NCBI RefSeq assembly: GCF_020616555.1
Contig: NZ_CP085173.1
Location: forward strand, 5,534,001-5,598,000
Length of the DNA stretch: 64,000 nucleotides
Direction: 5' to 3'
Source: Streptomyces longhuiensis
GTDB lineage: Bacteria > Actinomycetota > Actinomycetes > Streptomycetales > Streptomycetaceae
The translations under genes and the position numbers were made by a program. This document shows, piece by piece, positions 25,780 to 34,691 of the stretch; the first letter of the stretch is position 1, and each line of letters starts with the position of its first letter. Below the pieces are notes generated by a model. That model saw nothing but the letters and a program-made list of their open reading frames with translations, was not told the origin of the DNA and made no database searches.

Positions 25780-27210
25780 ATGCCGTCCGCCGCCACCCAC
25801 GCCGACCAGCGGAACCCGACCCGTGTCCCATCCTCGGAGGCCGGTTCGCCGGCACCCGTGCGGGCGTCCGGCTTCGCCCTCGGCGCCGCGCTCCTCGGAT
25901 TCACCGTCATCTCCATCGACGTCTCCGCCGTGAACATCGCCCTGCCCGCCATCCGTACGTCCCTGCACGGCGGCATCACCGGGCTCCAGTGGATCGTCGA
26001 CGCGTACACCCTGATGTTCGCCGCGCTCATGCTCTCCGCAGGGGCGCTCGCCGACCGGGCCGGTGCGCGGCGTGCCTACGCCTGGGGCGTCGCACTGTTC
26101 ACCCTCGCCTCGCTCGCCTGCGCCCTCGCGCCCGGCATCGGCACGCTCGTCGCGGCCCGTGTCGTCCAGGGCGGCGCCGCGGCCGTCGTGATGCCGGCCT
26201 CGCTCGCGCTGATCCGTCAGGCCTACGACGACGCGCGTCACCGCGCACGGGCCATCGCCCTGTGGACGGTGGGCGGTTCGGTCGCCATGGCCGTCGGCCC
26301 CGTCCTCGGCGGCATACTCACCGAGGCCGCCGGCTGGCGCGCCGTCTTCTTCCTGAACCTTCCGGTGGGCGCCCTGATCCTGGCCCTCCTCACCCGCGTC
26401 CCGCGCTCCCCGCGCCGTCCCGCCCCGCTCGACCTGGCCGGCCAGGTCACCGCGGTCCTCGCGCTCGCCGGGCTCGCCTTCGCGGTCATCGAGGGCGGCC
26501 ACGCGGGCTGGACGGCCCCGTCCGTCCTCGTGGCTCTCGGCGTGGCCGTCGCCGGGGCGCTCGCCTTCCTCGCCGCCGAGAAGCGCCACCGCGCGCCCAT
26601 GGTCCCGCTGCCCCTGCTGCGGCGGCGCGACGTGAGCGTCTCCCTCGCCATCGGCTTCGCCGTCAACGTCGCCTTCTACGGCGCGATCTTCCTGCTCGGC
26701 CTCTACTACCAGCAGCTGCGCGGCATGTCCGGCACCGAGGCGGGTCTCATGTTCGTACCGCTGGCCGCGATCATCACGTCGACCAACCTCGTCTCCCCGC
26801 CGATGGCCGAGCGCTTCGGCCGCCGTCCCGTCATCGTGACCGGGCAGGCCGTCCTCGCCCTCGGCATGTTCTGCCTGCTGCCGCTGGCCCCGCACACCCC
26901 GGTCTGGCTGATCCTGCTCCTGCTCGTCCCGACGGGCATGGGCGGCGCGTTCGCGGTCCCCGCGCTCACCGCCCTGCTCATGGACAGCGTTCCGGCGGCC
27001 CGCGCGGGCACGGCCTCCGGCCTCCTGAACGCGTTCCGCCAGACCGGCGGCGCCCTCGCCGTCGCCCTCTTCGGCTCCCTCATCGCGGGCGGCGCCGGTG
27101 ACGGCTTCTCACTCGGGGGCATGCGGACGAGCCTGATCGTCGCGGGCGGCCTCCTGTGCGTGACGGCGGCGCTGGCGGCCTGGGCCCTGCCCGGGAAGAA
27201 GAACGGCTAG
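25780..27210 (+). CDS. MFS transporter, DHA2-like drug exporter
   Basis: This 476-residue transporter has about 14 hydrophobic segments. The first helix carries ISIDVSAVNIALPAI, the family's motif D1 region. Motif A-like LADRAGARRAY and motif C-like GPVLGGILTEAAGWRAVFFLNLPVG support the DHA2 (14-spanner) family of proton-driven drug exporters. A Pro-rich cytoplasmic N-terminus of about 30 residues precedes the first helix. GAGGAG lies just before the ATG. It is divergent from the MmyB-like regulator, a typical regulator/exporter pair. Its TAG stop shares the palindrome CTAG with the convergent gene's stop. Confidence 0.93.
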   Translation: MPSAATHADQRNPTRVPSSEAGSPAPVRASGFALGAALLGFTVISIDVSAVNIALPAIRTSLHGGITGLQWIVDAYTLMFAALMLSAGALADRAGARRAYAWGVALFTLASLACALAPGIGTLVAARVVQGGAAAVVMPASLALIRQAYDDARHRARAIALWTVGGSVAMAVGPVLGGILTEAAGWRAVFFLNLPVGALILALLTRVPRSPRRPAPLDLAGQVTAVLALAGLAFAVIEGGHAGWTAPSVLVALGVAVAGALAFLAAEKRHRAPMVPLPLLRRRDVSVSLAIGFAVNVAFYGAIFLLGLYYQQLRGMSGTEAGLMFVPLAAIITSTNLVSPPMAERFGRRPVIVTGQAVLALGMFCLLPLAPHTPVWLILLLLVPTGMGGAFAVPALTALLMDSVPAARAGTASGLLNAFRQTGGALAVALFGSLIAGGAGDGFSLGGMRTSLIVAGGLLCVTAALAAWALPGKKNG

Positions 27211-28253
27211 GGCGCGACAGAGTCGTTGTGCAGGCAGTGCGCCAGGCACCGGCGCCGGAACTCGGCGTCCTCGCCCAGCCGTTCCAGCAGATGCCTGCCG
27301 TACGCACGCGTGGCCGCAGTCATACGGAAGGCGCCGGGGGTCGACGGCTCGGGTGTGAACAGGGAGTGGGCCATGAGCCCCTCGAAGGCGCGGGCGAGCT
27401 CGTCGGCCGGCAGCCGGTCGTCCGCGCACACCGTCACCGTGTCGGACAGGGTGAAAGGCCCGGTGAAGACGGAGGCCCGCGCCCACAGCAGCCGTTCGCC
27501 GGGCGGGCAGAGCCGCTGGCTCCAGCGCAGCGAGGCGCGCAGTGTGCGCAGCCGGTGCGGCAGCGCGGGCATCGGGGCGGGCAGGTCGAGGAGGCGCTCG
27601 GGGTGGCCGATGAGTGACAGCAGGTCGTCGGCGTCGTGGCGGTTCAGCTGGCCCGCCGCGATGCGCAGGGCGAGCGGCAGGCCGCCGAGTGCCGCGCAGA
27701 CGCGGCGGGCCGGCTCGGGGTCCGGGTCCCGCGGCGCCCCGAGTGCCCGCGCGGCCGTCCTGAGCAGGCGGGCCGCGCCGCCGGGGGTGAGCGGGGGCAG
27801 CGGGAACGTGACCGGGGTGTCCAGCGGGACCCTGCTGGTGGCGAGGACGCGAAGCTCCGGGCACGTCTGTACGAGGTGCAGCAGCGTGGCGGCGCACTCC
27901 GCGGCCTGCCGCTCGCAGGTGTCGATGACGAGGAGCACCGGGCGCCGCCCGATCGCGGCGGCCAGCGCGGGGAGTTGCGGCACCGCGGGATCGCCGTCGA
28001 TGCGCAGGGCGCGGGCGAGCGCGTGCGGCACGAGTCCGGGGATGTCGAGCGTGGCCAGGTCGGCGGTGCCCGTCGCGGACCAGGGCTCGCGGCGCATACG
28101 CCGTGCGACTTCGGCGGCGAGCGCGCTCTTGCCGACGCCGCCCGGCCCGGCGACCGTGACCAGGCGCTCCGCGCGCAGCAGCCCTTCGAGCGCGGCCGCG
28201 GCGCCGCCCCGGCCGACGAGTCCCACGGCCCGGGTGTGCAGGAGCTCCGGCAT
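27207..28253 (-). CDS. AfsR-like STAND ATPase without DNA-binding domain
   Basis: This 348-residue NB-ARC-type ATPase has the P-loop GPGGVGKSALA (about residues 37-47), a Walker B-like RPVLLVIDTCE and a sensor-like LRVLATSRVPL. The GLPLALRIAAGQL motif of AfsR/LuxR-type STAND proteins follows. Full-length relatives add a SARP or LuxR DNA-binding domain and TPRs, all absent here, so it may act through another regulator or be a shortened paralogue. The ATG at 28253 opens directly on the domain. It overlaps the MFS stop by three bases (CTAG). Confidence 0.85.
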   Translation of the reverse strand: MPELLHTRAVGLVGRGGAAAALEGLLRAERLVTVAGPGGVGKSALAAEVARRMRREPWSATGTADLATLDIPGLVPHALARALRIDGDPAVPQLPALAAAIGRRPVLLVIDTCERQAAECAATLLHLVQTCPELRVLATSRVPLDTPVTFPLPPLTPGGAARLLRTAARALGAPRDPDPEPARRVCAALGGLPLALRIAAGQLNRHDADDLLSLIGHPERLLDLPAPMPALPHRLRTLRASLRWSQRLCPPGERLLWARASVFTGPFTLSDTVTVCADDRLPADELARAFEGLMAHSLFTPEPSTPGAFRMTAATRAYGRHLLERLGEDAEFRRRCLAHCLHNDSVAP

Positions 28254-28546
28254 GTTCTGGTGCCTCCGTCGTGCTGCCTCTTGCTGCGTTCCGGTCGGAT
28301 GCGGCCAGCATGTGCCGGGCGGGCGGTCCCCGGCATCGGTGCGTGCGCAGAAATCGGCATACGTGGCCTCTGCGCGGTTCCGGTCGGTGACGCGGGCCGA
28401 TCACAGTAGCGGCGGTTCCCCTGATGTCGGTCCGCGCGACCGATTGGAGCCACAATTCGTTCGTATGCCGCCGAATGGGCCCGGCCTGGGGCGATTTGGA
28501 GGCGTTCACCGCTCGATCCTGAACGGATTGCCGCACCTGGGGGGTG

Positions 28547-28861
28547 CTACGACATGCCTACGAGCCGCAGGAGGCCCGTCGTCGCGGCGGCGCCCACGAC
28601 GACGACGGCGAAGGGCGCCTTCCGCCACGCGAGCAGCCCGCCGGCCAGCACTCCGGCGGGCCGCGCCCACCCGGCGAAGCCGTGCCCCTCGGTCAGCGCC
28701 CCCGTCGCGAGCAGACCCACCAGCAGCACGGTCGCCCCGACGGTCAGCAACTCCTGCACCCGCGCGGGCAGTTCGACCCGCCCGTGCAGCAGGGGCCCGG
28801 CGAGCCGGAAGGCGTACGTCCCGGCGGCCAGGACGAGGACGGCGACGAGCGTGGCGTTCAC
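28547..28861 (-). CDS. azlD: AzlD family branched-chain amino acid transport subunit
   Basis: This 104-residue protein has three or four hydrophobic segments (LVAVLVLAAGTYAFRLAGPLL, ELLTVGATVLLVGLLATGAL, FAVVVVGAAATTGLLRL), the size and layout of AzlD. With AzlC it forms an exporter of branched-chain amino acids or their analogues. Its GTG start overlaps the azlC stop (GTGA), so the pair is translationally coupled. Confidence 0.92.
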   Translation of the reverse strand: MNATLVAVLVLAAGTYAFRLAGPLLHGRVELPARVQELLTVGATVLLVGLLATGALTEGHGFAGWARPAGVLAGGLLAWRKAPFAVVVVGAAATTGLLRLVGMS

Positions 28862-29799
28862 GAGGAGGCTCCCGGGGAGGTCGTGCTGGAAGGGGGGCCC
28901 GGGCGGGGCGTACGGGAAGGGAATTCCGGACGGGGCATACGGGAAGGGGCTCCCGGACGGTGCGTGGGGGAAGTGGTTCCCCGGCGGGTCGTACGGGAGT
29001 TGGATCCCGGACGGGTCGTACGCGAAGGGGATCCCGGACGGGGCGTGCGGGAAGGGGTCATCCGTCGGGGCGTGCGGGCCACGAGCAGTCCCGTCAGCGC
29101 CAGCAGGACCGGTACCCCCGCGGGCAGCACCGGCGTCGCGGCGACCGCGATCACCGCGCCGACCGCCGCCGCACGCCGTACCCCGGCCGAGCCGCGCAGC
29201 GCGGGCAGGACGAGGGCGAGGAGCACCGCCGGGAACGCCGCGTCCAGGCCGAACCGGGCGGTGTCCCCGAGCGCGGAGCCCGCGAGCGCCCCGGCGAGCA
29301 CGCTGAGGTTCCAGGCGGCGAAGAGCCCGAGGCCCGATATCCAGAACGCCGCCCTGCGCCGCCGGGGATCGCGCTGCGCGAGGACGAACGCCGCCGTCTC
29401 GTCGGTGACGAGGTGCGCGCCGACGAGGCGTACGGGCCAGGACCGGCCGAGTGCGTCCGCGACGGCCAGACTGAACGCGGCCGTGCGGGTGTTGAGCAGC
29501 AGCCCGGTCGCCGCGGCGGCCACGGGACCGCCACCCGCCGCGAGCACGGCGACGGTGCTGAACTGCGCCGACCCGGCGAAGACGATCAGCGACATCAGCA
29601 CGGGAACCCAGACGGGCAGCCCGCCGGTGACCGCGATCGCGCCGAAGGAGACTCCCACGACGGCGTCGGCGAGGCAGACGAGCGCGATGTCGCGCAGGAG
29701 ACGCCGGTCGGCGCGGGCGGGAGCGGCGGCGAGGTCCGAGGGTGTGCCAGAGGCCGCCGTTCGCTCAAGCGGGCTTTCTGTTCGGTGTGACGAACGCAT
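28858..29799 (-). CDS. azlC: AzlC family transporter with a C-terminal repeat tail
   Basis: This 313-residue protein is longer than the usual 230-240 residues. Residues 40-240 form the AzlC membrane domain (LVCLADAVVGVSFGAIAVTGGLPVWVPV, FAGSAQFSTVAVLAAGGGPV, HLVTDETAAFVLAQRDP). The last 70 or so residues are a hydrophilic tail of 9-residue repeats with consensus RTPRPGSPS, encoded by seven 27-bp DNA units. The tail reads straight into the stop that overlaps azlD, so the frame is intact. The ATG at 29799 is chosen. The gene is divergent from an XRE-cupin regulator, which commonly controls azlCD. Confidence 0.88.
   Translation of the reverse strand: MRSSHRTESPLERTAASGTPSDLAAAPARADRRLLRDIALVCLADAVVGVSFGAIAVTGGLPVWVPVLMSLIVFAGSAQFSTVAVLAAGGGPVAAAATGLLLNTRTAAFSLAVADALGRSWPVRLVGAHLVTDETAAFVLAQRDPRRRRAAFWISGLGLFAAWNLSVLAGALAGSALGDTARFGLDAAFPAVLLALVLPALRGSAGVRRAAAVGAVIAVAATPVLPAGVPVLLALTGLLVARTPRRMTPSRTPRPGSPSRTTRPGSNSRTTRRGTTSPTHRPGAPSRMPRPEFPSRTPRPGPPSSTTSPGASS
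28879..29067. repeat. Seven in-register 27-bp tandem repeats inside azlC
   Basis: Seven units of exactly 27 bp run from 28879, 28906, 28933, 28960, 28987, 29014 and 29041, with an eighth partial unit after 29067. On the + strand most contain a GTACGGGAAGGG-like core and end in CCCGGACG. They encode the AzlC tail on the minus strand. The length is a multiple of three, so copy-number change keeps the frame. Confidence 0.92.
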
Positions 29800-29825
29800 A
29801 CTCGTAGAATGGACACGAGACCATC

Positions 29826-29843
29826 CGTTCGTCAAGGCGAACG
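29826..29843. promoter_or_regulatory. Palindromic candidate operator between azlC and the XRE-cupin gene
   Basis: CGTTCG (29826-29831) and CGAACG (29838-29843) form a 6-6-6 inverted repeat in the 85-base divergent gap. Further GAACG copies flank it (29792-29796, 29870-29879). It is a plausible site for the XRE-cupin regulator. Confidence 0.5.
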
Positions 29844-29884
29844 ATTTGGCCCGCCGCAGCGAACGAACGGTGAATAGGAGCAGC

Positions 29885-30448
29885 ATGGCCGGCGAGACCC
29901 CCCGCCTCCCCCTCGACCGCATCGCCGCGGCCCTGCGCCGCGAGCGCGGCCGGGCCGGGATCTCCCTGTCCGAGCTGGCCAAGCGCGCGGGGATCGCCAA
30001 GTCCACGCTGTCGCAACTGGAGTCGGCGAGCGGGAACCCGAGTCTGGAGACCCTCTGGGCGCTGAGCGTCGCGCTCGACGTCCCGCCGAGTCTGCTGCTC
30101 GACCCGCCGCGCCCCGTCGTCCAGGTCATCAGGGCGGGCCAGGGCGTCGCCGTACCGTCCGAGCAGGCCGACTACGCGGCGACGCTGCTCTCGCCGAACC
30201 CGCCGGGCTCCCGCCGTGACCTCTACTTCCTCCAGGTCGAGCCCGGCGCGCCCCGTGAATCGGAGCCCCACATGCCGGGCGCCGTCGAGCACATCGTCGT
30301 GGGCACCGGCCGGGTCCTCGCGGGACCCCAGGACGACCCGGTCGAACTCGGCCCGGGCGACTACATGTCGTACCCCGGCGACGTCCCGCACACCTGCCGC
30401 GCCCTGGAGCCGGGTACGACCTGTGTTCTGGTCATGCAGTACGCGTGA
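29885..30448 (+). CDS. XRE family regulator with cupin sensor domain
   Basis: This 187-residue regulator has an N-terminal helix-turn-helix (GISLSELAKRAGIAKSTLSQLESASGNPSLETLWALSVAL). A C-terminal cupin_2 beta-barrel follows (GAVEHIVVGTGRVLAGPQDDPVELGPGDYMSYPGDVPHTCRAL). Cupin-type XRE regulators bind a small ligand and often sit next to azlCD. A GGAG ribosome-binding site precedes the ATG at 29885. It is divergent from azlC, with a palindrome between. Confidence 0.93.
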   Translation: MAGETPRLPLDRIAAALRRERGRAGISLSELAKRAGIAKSTLSQLESASGNPSLETLWALSVALDVPPSLLLDPPRPVVQVIRAGQGVAVPSEQADYAATLLSPNPPGSRRDLYFLQVEPGAPRESEPHMPGAVEHIVVGTGRVLAGPQDDPVELGPGDYMSYPGDVPHTCRALEPGTTCVLVMQYA

Positions 30449-30459
30449 GCCGAAAAGGC

Positions 30460-30510
30460 AGGAGCCCCGTCTCCGCCGCGTGCCGGGGCACTTGGCGGAG
30501 CGGGGCTCCT
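30460..30510. terminator. Bidirectional terminator between the XRE-cupin gene and cspA
   Basis: AGGAGCCCCG (30460-30469) pairs with CGGGGCTCCT (30501-30510). After a one-base bulge, CTCCGCC (30471-30477) pairs with GGCGGAG (30494-30500). It lies between convergent genes. Confidence 0.82.
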
Positions 30511-30570
30511 TGGGTACTGCATCCGTTCCGGAGTCACGACGTCCCAAGGGCAAACCTGGGGACGCCCCAC

Positions 30571-30774
30571 TTACATGGGGGTGACGTTCTCCGCCTGCGG
30601 GCCCTTCGGGCCCTGCGTGACGTCGAAGCTCACGGCCTGGTTCTCCTCGAGGGAGCGGAAGCCGTTTGCGTTGATCGCGGAGTAGTGGACGAAGACGTCC
30701 GGGCCGCCGCCTTCCTGGGCGATGAAGCCAAAGCCCTTTTCAGCGTTGAACCACTTCACGGTTCCGGTAGCCAT
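30571..30774 (-). CDS. Cold shock protein, CspA family
   Basis: This 67-residue single-domain OB-fold protein binds single-stranded nucleic acid and acts as an RNA chaperone. RNP1 (KGFGFI) and RNP2 (VFVHYSAI) are intact in [14 protein letters not shown] and [13 protein letters not shown]. The size is standard. AAGGAGGG precedes the ATG at ideal spacing. A leader of up to about 290 bases lies upstream and contains a terminator-like hairpin and four TTGCAG copies, which suggests post-transcriptional control as in other csp genes. Confidence 0.96.
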   Translation of the reverse strand: MATGTVKWFNAEKGFGFIAQEGGGPDVFVHYSAINANGFRSLEENQAVSFDVTQGPKGPQAENVTPM

Positions 30775-30813
30775 AAGCCCTCCTTGGGCCAAAGGGTCGC
30801 CCTGCTCCAGAAC

Positions 30814-30914
30814 CTGCAAATGCACTTGCGAACAACTGCAAAAGTCTGAAAACGACGAGAGCCCGCGGTCACATGCTCCGCAGGCTCTGTACTGCAAGGG
30901 AAACCAAACTGCAA
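30814..30914 (-). promoter_or_regulatory. Structured cspA leader with hairpin and TTGCAG repeats
   Basis: On the minus strand, an imperfect 11-bp stem (30858-30888, AGAGCCTGCGG with CCGCGGGCTCT) is followed by CGTCGTTTTC, resembling an intrinsic terminator inside the leader. TTGCAG occurs four times, at 30814-30819, 30836-30841, 30892-30897 and 30909-30914. It could be an attenuator or a binding region for Csp itself. Confidence 0.45.
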
Positions 30915-31056
30915 CTTGCGGCGAGCCTAGCACGCAGGCACCGGAATGCAATAGAGGGAAAGATCACGTCACCCGGAGGTTTGACACGGGGCGCCAAAGG
31001 GTTGACAGAGCCGACTCGGGGACCCTGAAGCCTGCACCGTACCGCATGGGGTCTAG

Positions 31057-31929
<873 letters not shown>

Positions 31930-31951
31930 CGCGGTAGCTCCGCCGGCCCCG

Positions 31952-31995
31952 GAAGGCGTACGGGAATTCCCCCGCGGGAATTCGCGTACGCCTTC
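31952..31995 (+). terminator. 20-bp terminator after mqnA
   Basis: The arms 31952-31971 and 31976-31995 pair over 20 bp with one mismatch and a four-base loop (CCGC). It starts 22 bases after the mqnA stop. Confidence 0.88.
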
Positions 31996-32227
31996 TGTGT
32001 GCCGCTCCCTCTCGTGCGCGGGGCAATTCCGGCTATCCGGGAAACAACGGGCCGTTCGGTTGCGATCGCCTGTGAACGTCAGGAATTTCACCGGTGAACG
32101 TTTTGAATACGCCGCGCACGCGGATATCGGAGGGAGGCGTTCCGTCGAGCGGTGGCATCCGGGGCGCCGTGGCGGGGGAGGACTACCCTGGCCCGACGGG
32201 AGCGTGGGCACAGGGGGAGGCCAGGTC

Positions 32228-33898
32228 ATGCAGCCGCTGGAAGCCGGCGAACCGACCACGATCGGGCCCTACCGGCTGCTCGGAAGGCTCGGTTCGGGCG
32301 GAATGGGCCGCGTCTATCTGGGCCGCAGCGCCGGAGGCCGCACCGTCGCCGTGAAGGTCGTCCATCCGCACTTCGCGCTCGACGAGGAGTTCCGGGCGCG
32401 CTTCCGGCGCGAGGTCGACGCCGCGCGCCGCGTCGGGGGAGCCTGGACGGCGCCGGTCCTCGACGCCGACCCGGAGGCGTCCGTGCCGTGGGTGGCGACC
32501 GGGTACGTGGCCGGCCCCTCCCTCGCCCAGGCCGTGAAGGAACGCGCCCTGCCCGACCACTCCGTACGGGTCCTGGGCGCGGGCCTCGCCGAGGCGCTGT
32601 CGGCGGTGCACGGTCTCGGGCTCGTCCACCGCGACGTGAAGCCGTCGAACGTACTGCTCACCGTGGACGGCCCGCGCCTGATCGACTTCGGCATCGCCCG
32701 CGCCACCGACGGCACCGCCTCCCTCACCTCCACCGGCGTCTCGATCGGGTCGCCGGGATACATGGCGCCCGAGCAGATCCTCGGCAAGGGCGTCACGGGC
32801 GCCGCCGACGTCTTCTCCCTCGGCGCGGTCCTGGTCTACGCGGTGACCGGCACGTCCCCGTTCTCCGGCGACTCGTCCGCCGCGCTCCTCTACAAGGTGG
32901 TGCACGAGGAGCCCGAACTCGGCCTGGCGCGCGGGGAGCTGCGCGACGTCGCCGCCGCGTGCCTGGCGAAGGACCCGGCCGCGCGGCCCACCCCTGACGA
33001 GGTGGCGAGCGCCCTCGCCCCGCAGGGCGCGGCCCGGCTCGTGGCGGCGGGGTGGCTGCCGGGCGCGCTGGTGGAGCAGGTGGGGCGCAGCGCGGTGGCA
33101 CTCCTGGACCTGGAGGGCGCGGCGCCCGCGGGTGCCGCCGAGGGGTCGGGTCCGGTCGGGTTCAGCAAGCCCTCGGTCGCCTGGCCGTCGGACTCGGCGG
33201 GATCGCCCGCCGGGGTGTTCGGGCCGCCCGATCCCGCGTACGGGCCGGCCGCCCTCCCCGCCCCCGCCGACGCCGTCGTGCCCGCGCCGCGCACCGAGGT
33301 GCCGGGTGCCGGGAAACTCTCCGTCAGTGTGGCCGCGACGTCCGTGCCCGGCGCCGGAGGGCGTGGACGCAGGCTCAGCTGCACGGTCGCGCTAGGTGTC
33401 GCGGGCGCGCTCGCCGCCGTCACCCTGGGTTCGGTGTTCCTGTTCGACCTGCTGCCCGGCTCCTCGGAGGGCGGGAGCGACACGGCGGGCGGCCATCCGC
33501 CCGCGGCGACGGCCTCGCCCTCCGACGCCGCCCCGAAGGGCGCGGTCCCCGCCTCCTACGTGGGTACCTGGGAAGGCCCCGGCACCGGGCTCGGCGGCAC
33601 GCTGCCGATGGGCACGTTCCGTGTCACCGTCGAACAGGGGCGGATCGGCGAGGAGTTCGGCACGTTCCACCAGACCGACCCGATCGGCGCGGTCTGCGAG
33701 GACGTCCTCGTCCTCAAGAGGGTCGAGGAGGACCGGATCGTCGCCACGGGCATCGCCAAGAAGTCGAACGGCGGGCAGTGCACCACCGGCCGCCATGAAG
33801 TCCGCCTGGTCAAGTCGAAGTCGGGCGACCGCCTCACCTACGAGACGGACAACGCGCGCGCGGGCGACCCCGTCGCCACGATGCGGCCCGCCGACTGA
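32228..33898 (+). CDS. Transmembrane Ser/Thr protein kinase (Hanks type)
   Basis: This 556-residue kinase has a complete N-terminal catalytic domain: the G-loop LGSGGMGRVYLG, Lys43 in VAVKVVHP, the catalytic loop HRDVKPSN (His134-Arg135-Asp136), DFG at 153-155 and GYMAPEQ. A Pro/Ala-rich linker leads to a single membrane helix (about residues 385-408, VALGVAGALAAVTLGSVFLF). The extracellular domain of about 130 residues is not PASTA-like and contains TWEGPGTGLGG and CEDVLVLKRV. It is probably a sensor domain of unknown ligand. GGGGGAGG precedes the ATG. An unknown gene follows in the same direction and may be its partner. Confidence 0.92.
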   Translation: MQPLEAGEPTTIGPYRLLGRLGSGGMGRVYLGRSAGGRTVAVKVVHPHFALDEEFRARFRREVDAARRVGGAWTAPVLDADPEASVPWVATGYVAGPSLAQAVKERALPDHSVRVLGAGLAEALSAVHGLGLVHRDVKPSNVLLTVDGPRLIDFGIARATDGTASLTSTGVSIGSPGYMAPEQILGKGVTGAADVFSLGAVLVYAVTGTSPFSGDSSAALLYKVVHEEPELGLARGELRDVAAACLAKDPAARPTPDEVASALAPQGAARLVAAGWLPGALVEQVGRSAVALLDLEGAAPAGAAEGSGPVGFSKPSVAWPSDSAGSPAGVFGPPDPAYGPAALPAPADAVVPAPRTEVPGAGKLSVSVAATSVPGAGGRGRRLSCTVALGVAGALAAVTLGSVFLFDLLPGSSEGGSDTAGGHPPAATASPSDAAPKGAVPASYVGTWEGPGTGLGGTLPMGTFRVTVEQGRIGEEFGTFHQTDPIGAVCEDVLVLKRVEEDRIVATGIAKKSNGGQCTTGRHEVRLVKSKSGDRLTYETDNARAGDPVATMRPAD

Positions 33899-33945
33899 GG
33901 TGGCCGAGGCGGGCCTTGCGCGACACACGAAGGGGGAGCGGGGAC

Positions 33946-34641
33946 ATGGGATTCGGCAGGAACAGGGGAGCGAACGGGCCGCTGGTCGAGCCGGCGGCGT
34001 GGGAGGACGTCAGCTGGTTCGTCGTGACCGACATCGAGCGGGCCGCGTCGTTCCCGCGCAAGCCGGGGAAGGGGCGCCTGGCCGTACGCGTCCCCACGGC
34101 GGTCGCGGGCGTGCGCCACTTCGCGCCCGCCGCGTACGTCGTGGGTGGCGGCGAGGACGGCGCACCGCATGAGCTGTACGAGGCCGGGGGCGCGCAGCGG
34201 CTCGTGTGCACGGTGACGGCGGCGGGCGACGGGCACGTGGTCACCGACGCGGCGGGCGCCGAACTCGGCCACGTCCATCGCACGCCCGCCGTCAAACGCA
34301 CGGTCCAGCACGGCCTTTGGCTGCGGCAGCCGGGCCGTCCCGATGCCGTCGCCCGCTACCACTGGGCCAACGGCAGCGCGAAGGACATCGCGACGCGCGG
34401 CAAGGACGGCGCGGTGCGGGGCGCGGGCGCGCTCGTCGGGAGCGTCGTGGACTCCGTGCTCGGCCTGGGCGCGGAGGGTGGCGACCAGCCCGGTACGCGC
34501 ACGGCGAAGCCGGTGACATGGCGGGCCGGCGAGGAGACCGTACTGACGCAGGGGCACGTGGACGGCGTCAAGTCGTATGTGCCGCAGGCCGGTTGGCTCG
34601 ACCGGCGGCTCGCGTTCGCGCTGGCGGTGCTCGGCCGGTAG
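33946..34641 (+). CDS. Conserved hypothetical protein, 231 aa
   Basis: I do not recognise the family. The protein appears soluble, with no signal peptide or clear membrane helix. It opens with MGFGRNRGANGPLVEPAAW and has a beta-rich middle (HFAPAAYVVGGG, LVCTVTAAGDGHVVTD). GGGGGAG precedes the ATG at 33946. It lies 47 bases after the Ser/Thr kinase and 50 bases before the prepilin-peptidase-like gene, all in one direction. A role linked to the kinase is possible but unproven. Confidence 0.6.
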   Translation: MGFGRNRGANGPLVEPAAWEDVSWFVVTDIERAASFPRKPGKGRLAVRVPTAVAGVRHFAPAAYVVGGGEDGAPHELYEAGGAQRLVCTVTAAGDGHVVTDAAGAELGHVHRTPAVKRTVQHGLWLRQPGRPDAVARYHWANGSAKDIATRGKDGAVRGAGALVGSVVDSVLGLGAEGGDQPGTRTAKPVTWRAGEETVLTQGHVDGVKSYVPQAGWLDRRLAFALAVLGR

Positions 34642-34691
34642 ACGGGCGTCGGTACGTGAATCGCCGGTGGATACGGGGGGAAGGGGCGGGC

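Noticed and set aside
28554..29306. A plus-strand frame with GAYGKGIPD-type repeats, reminiscent of a silk- or collagen-like protein
   Set aside because: The repeats are the antisense of the azlC tail. AzlC and AzlD have clear homology and coupling, and this frame has no ribosome-binding site.
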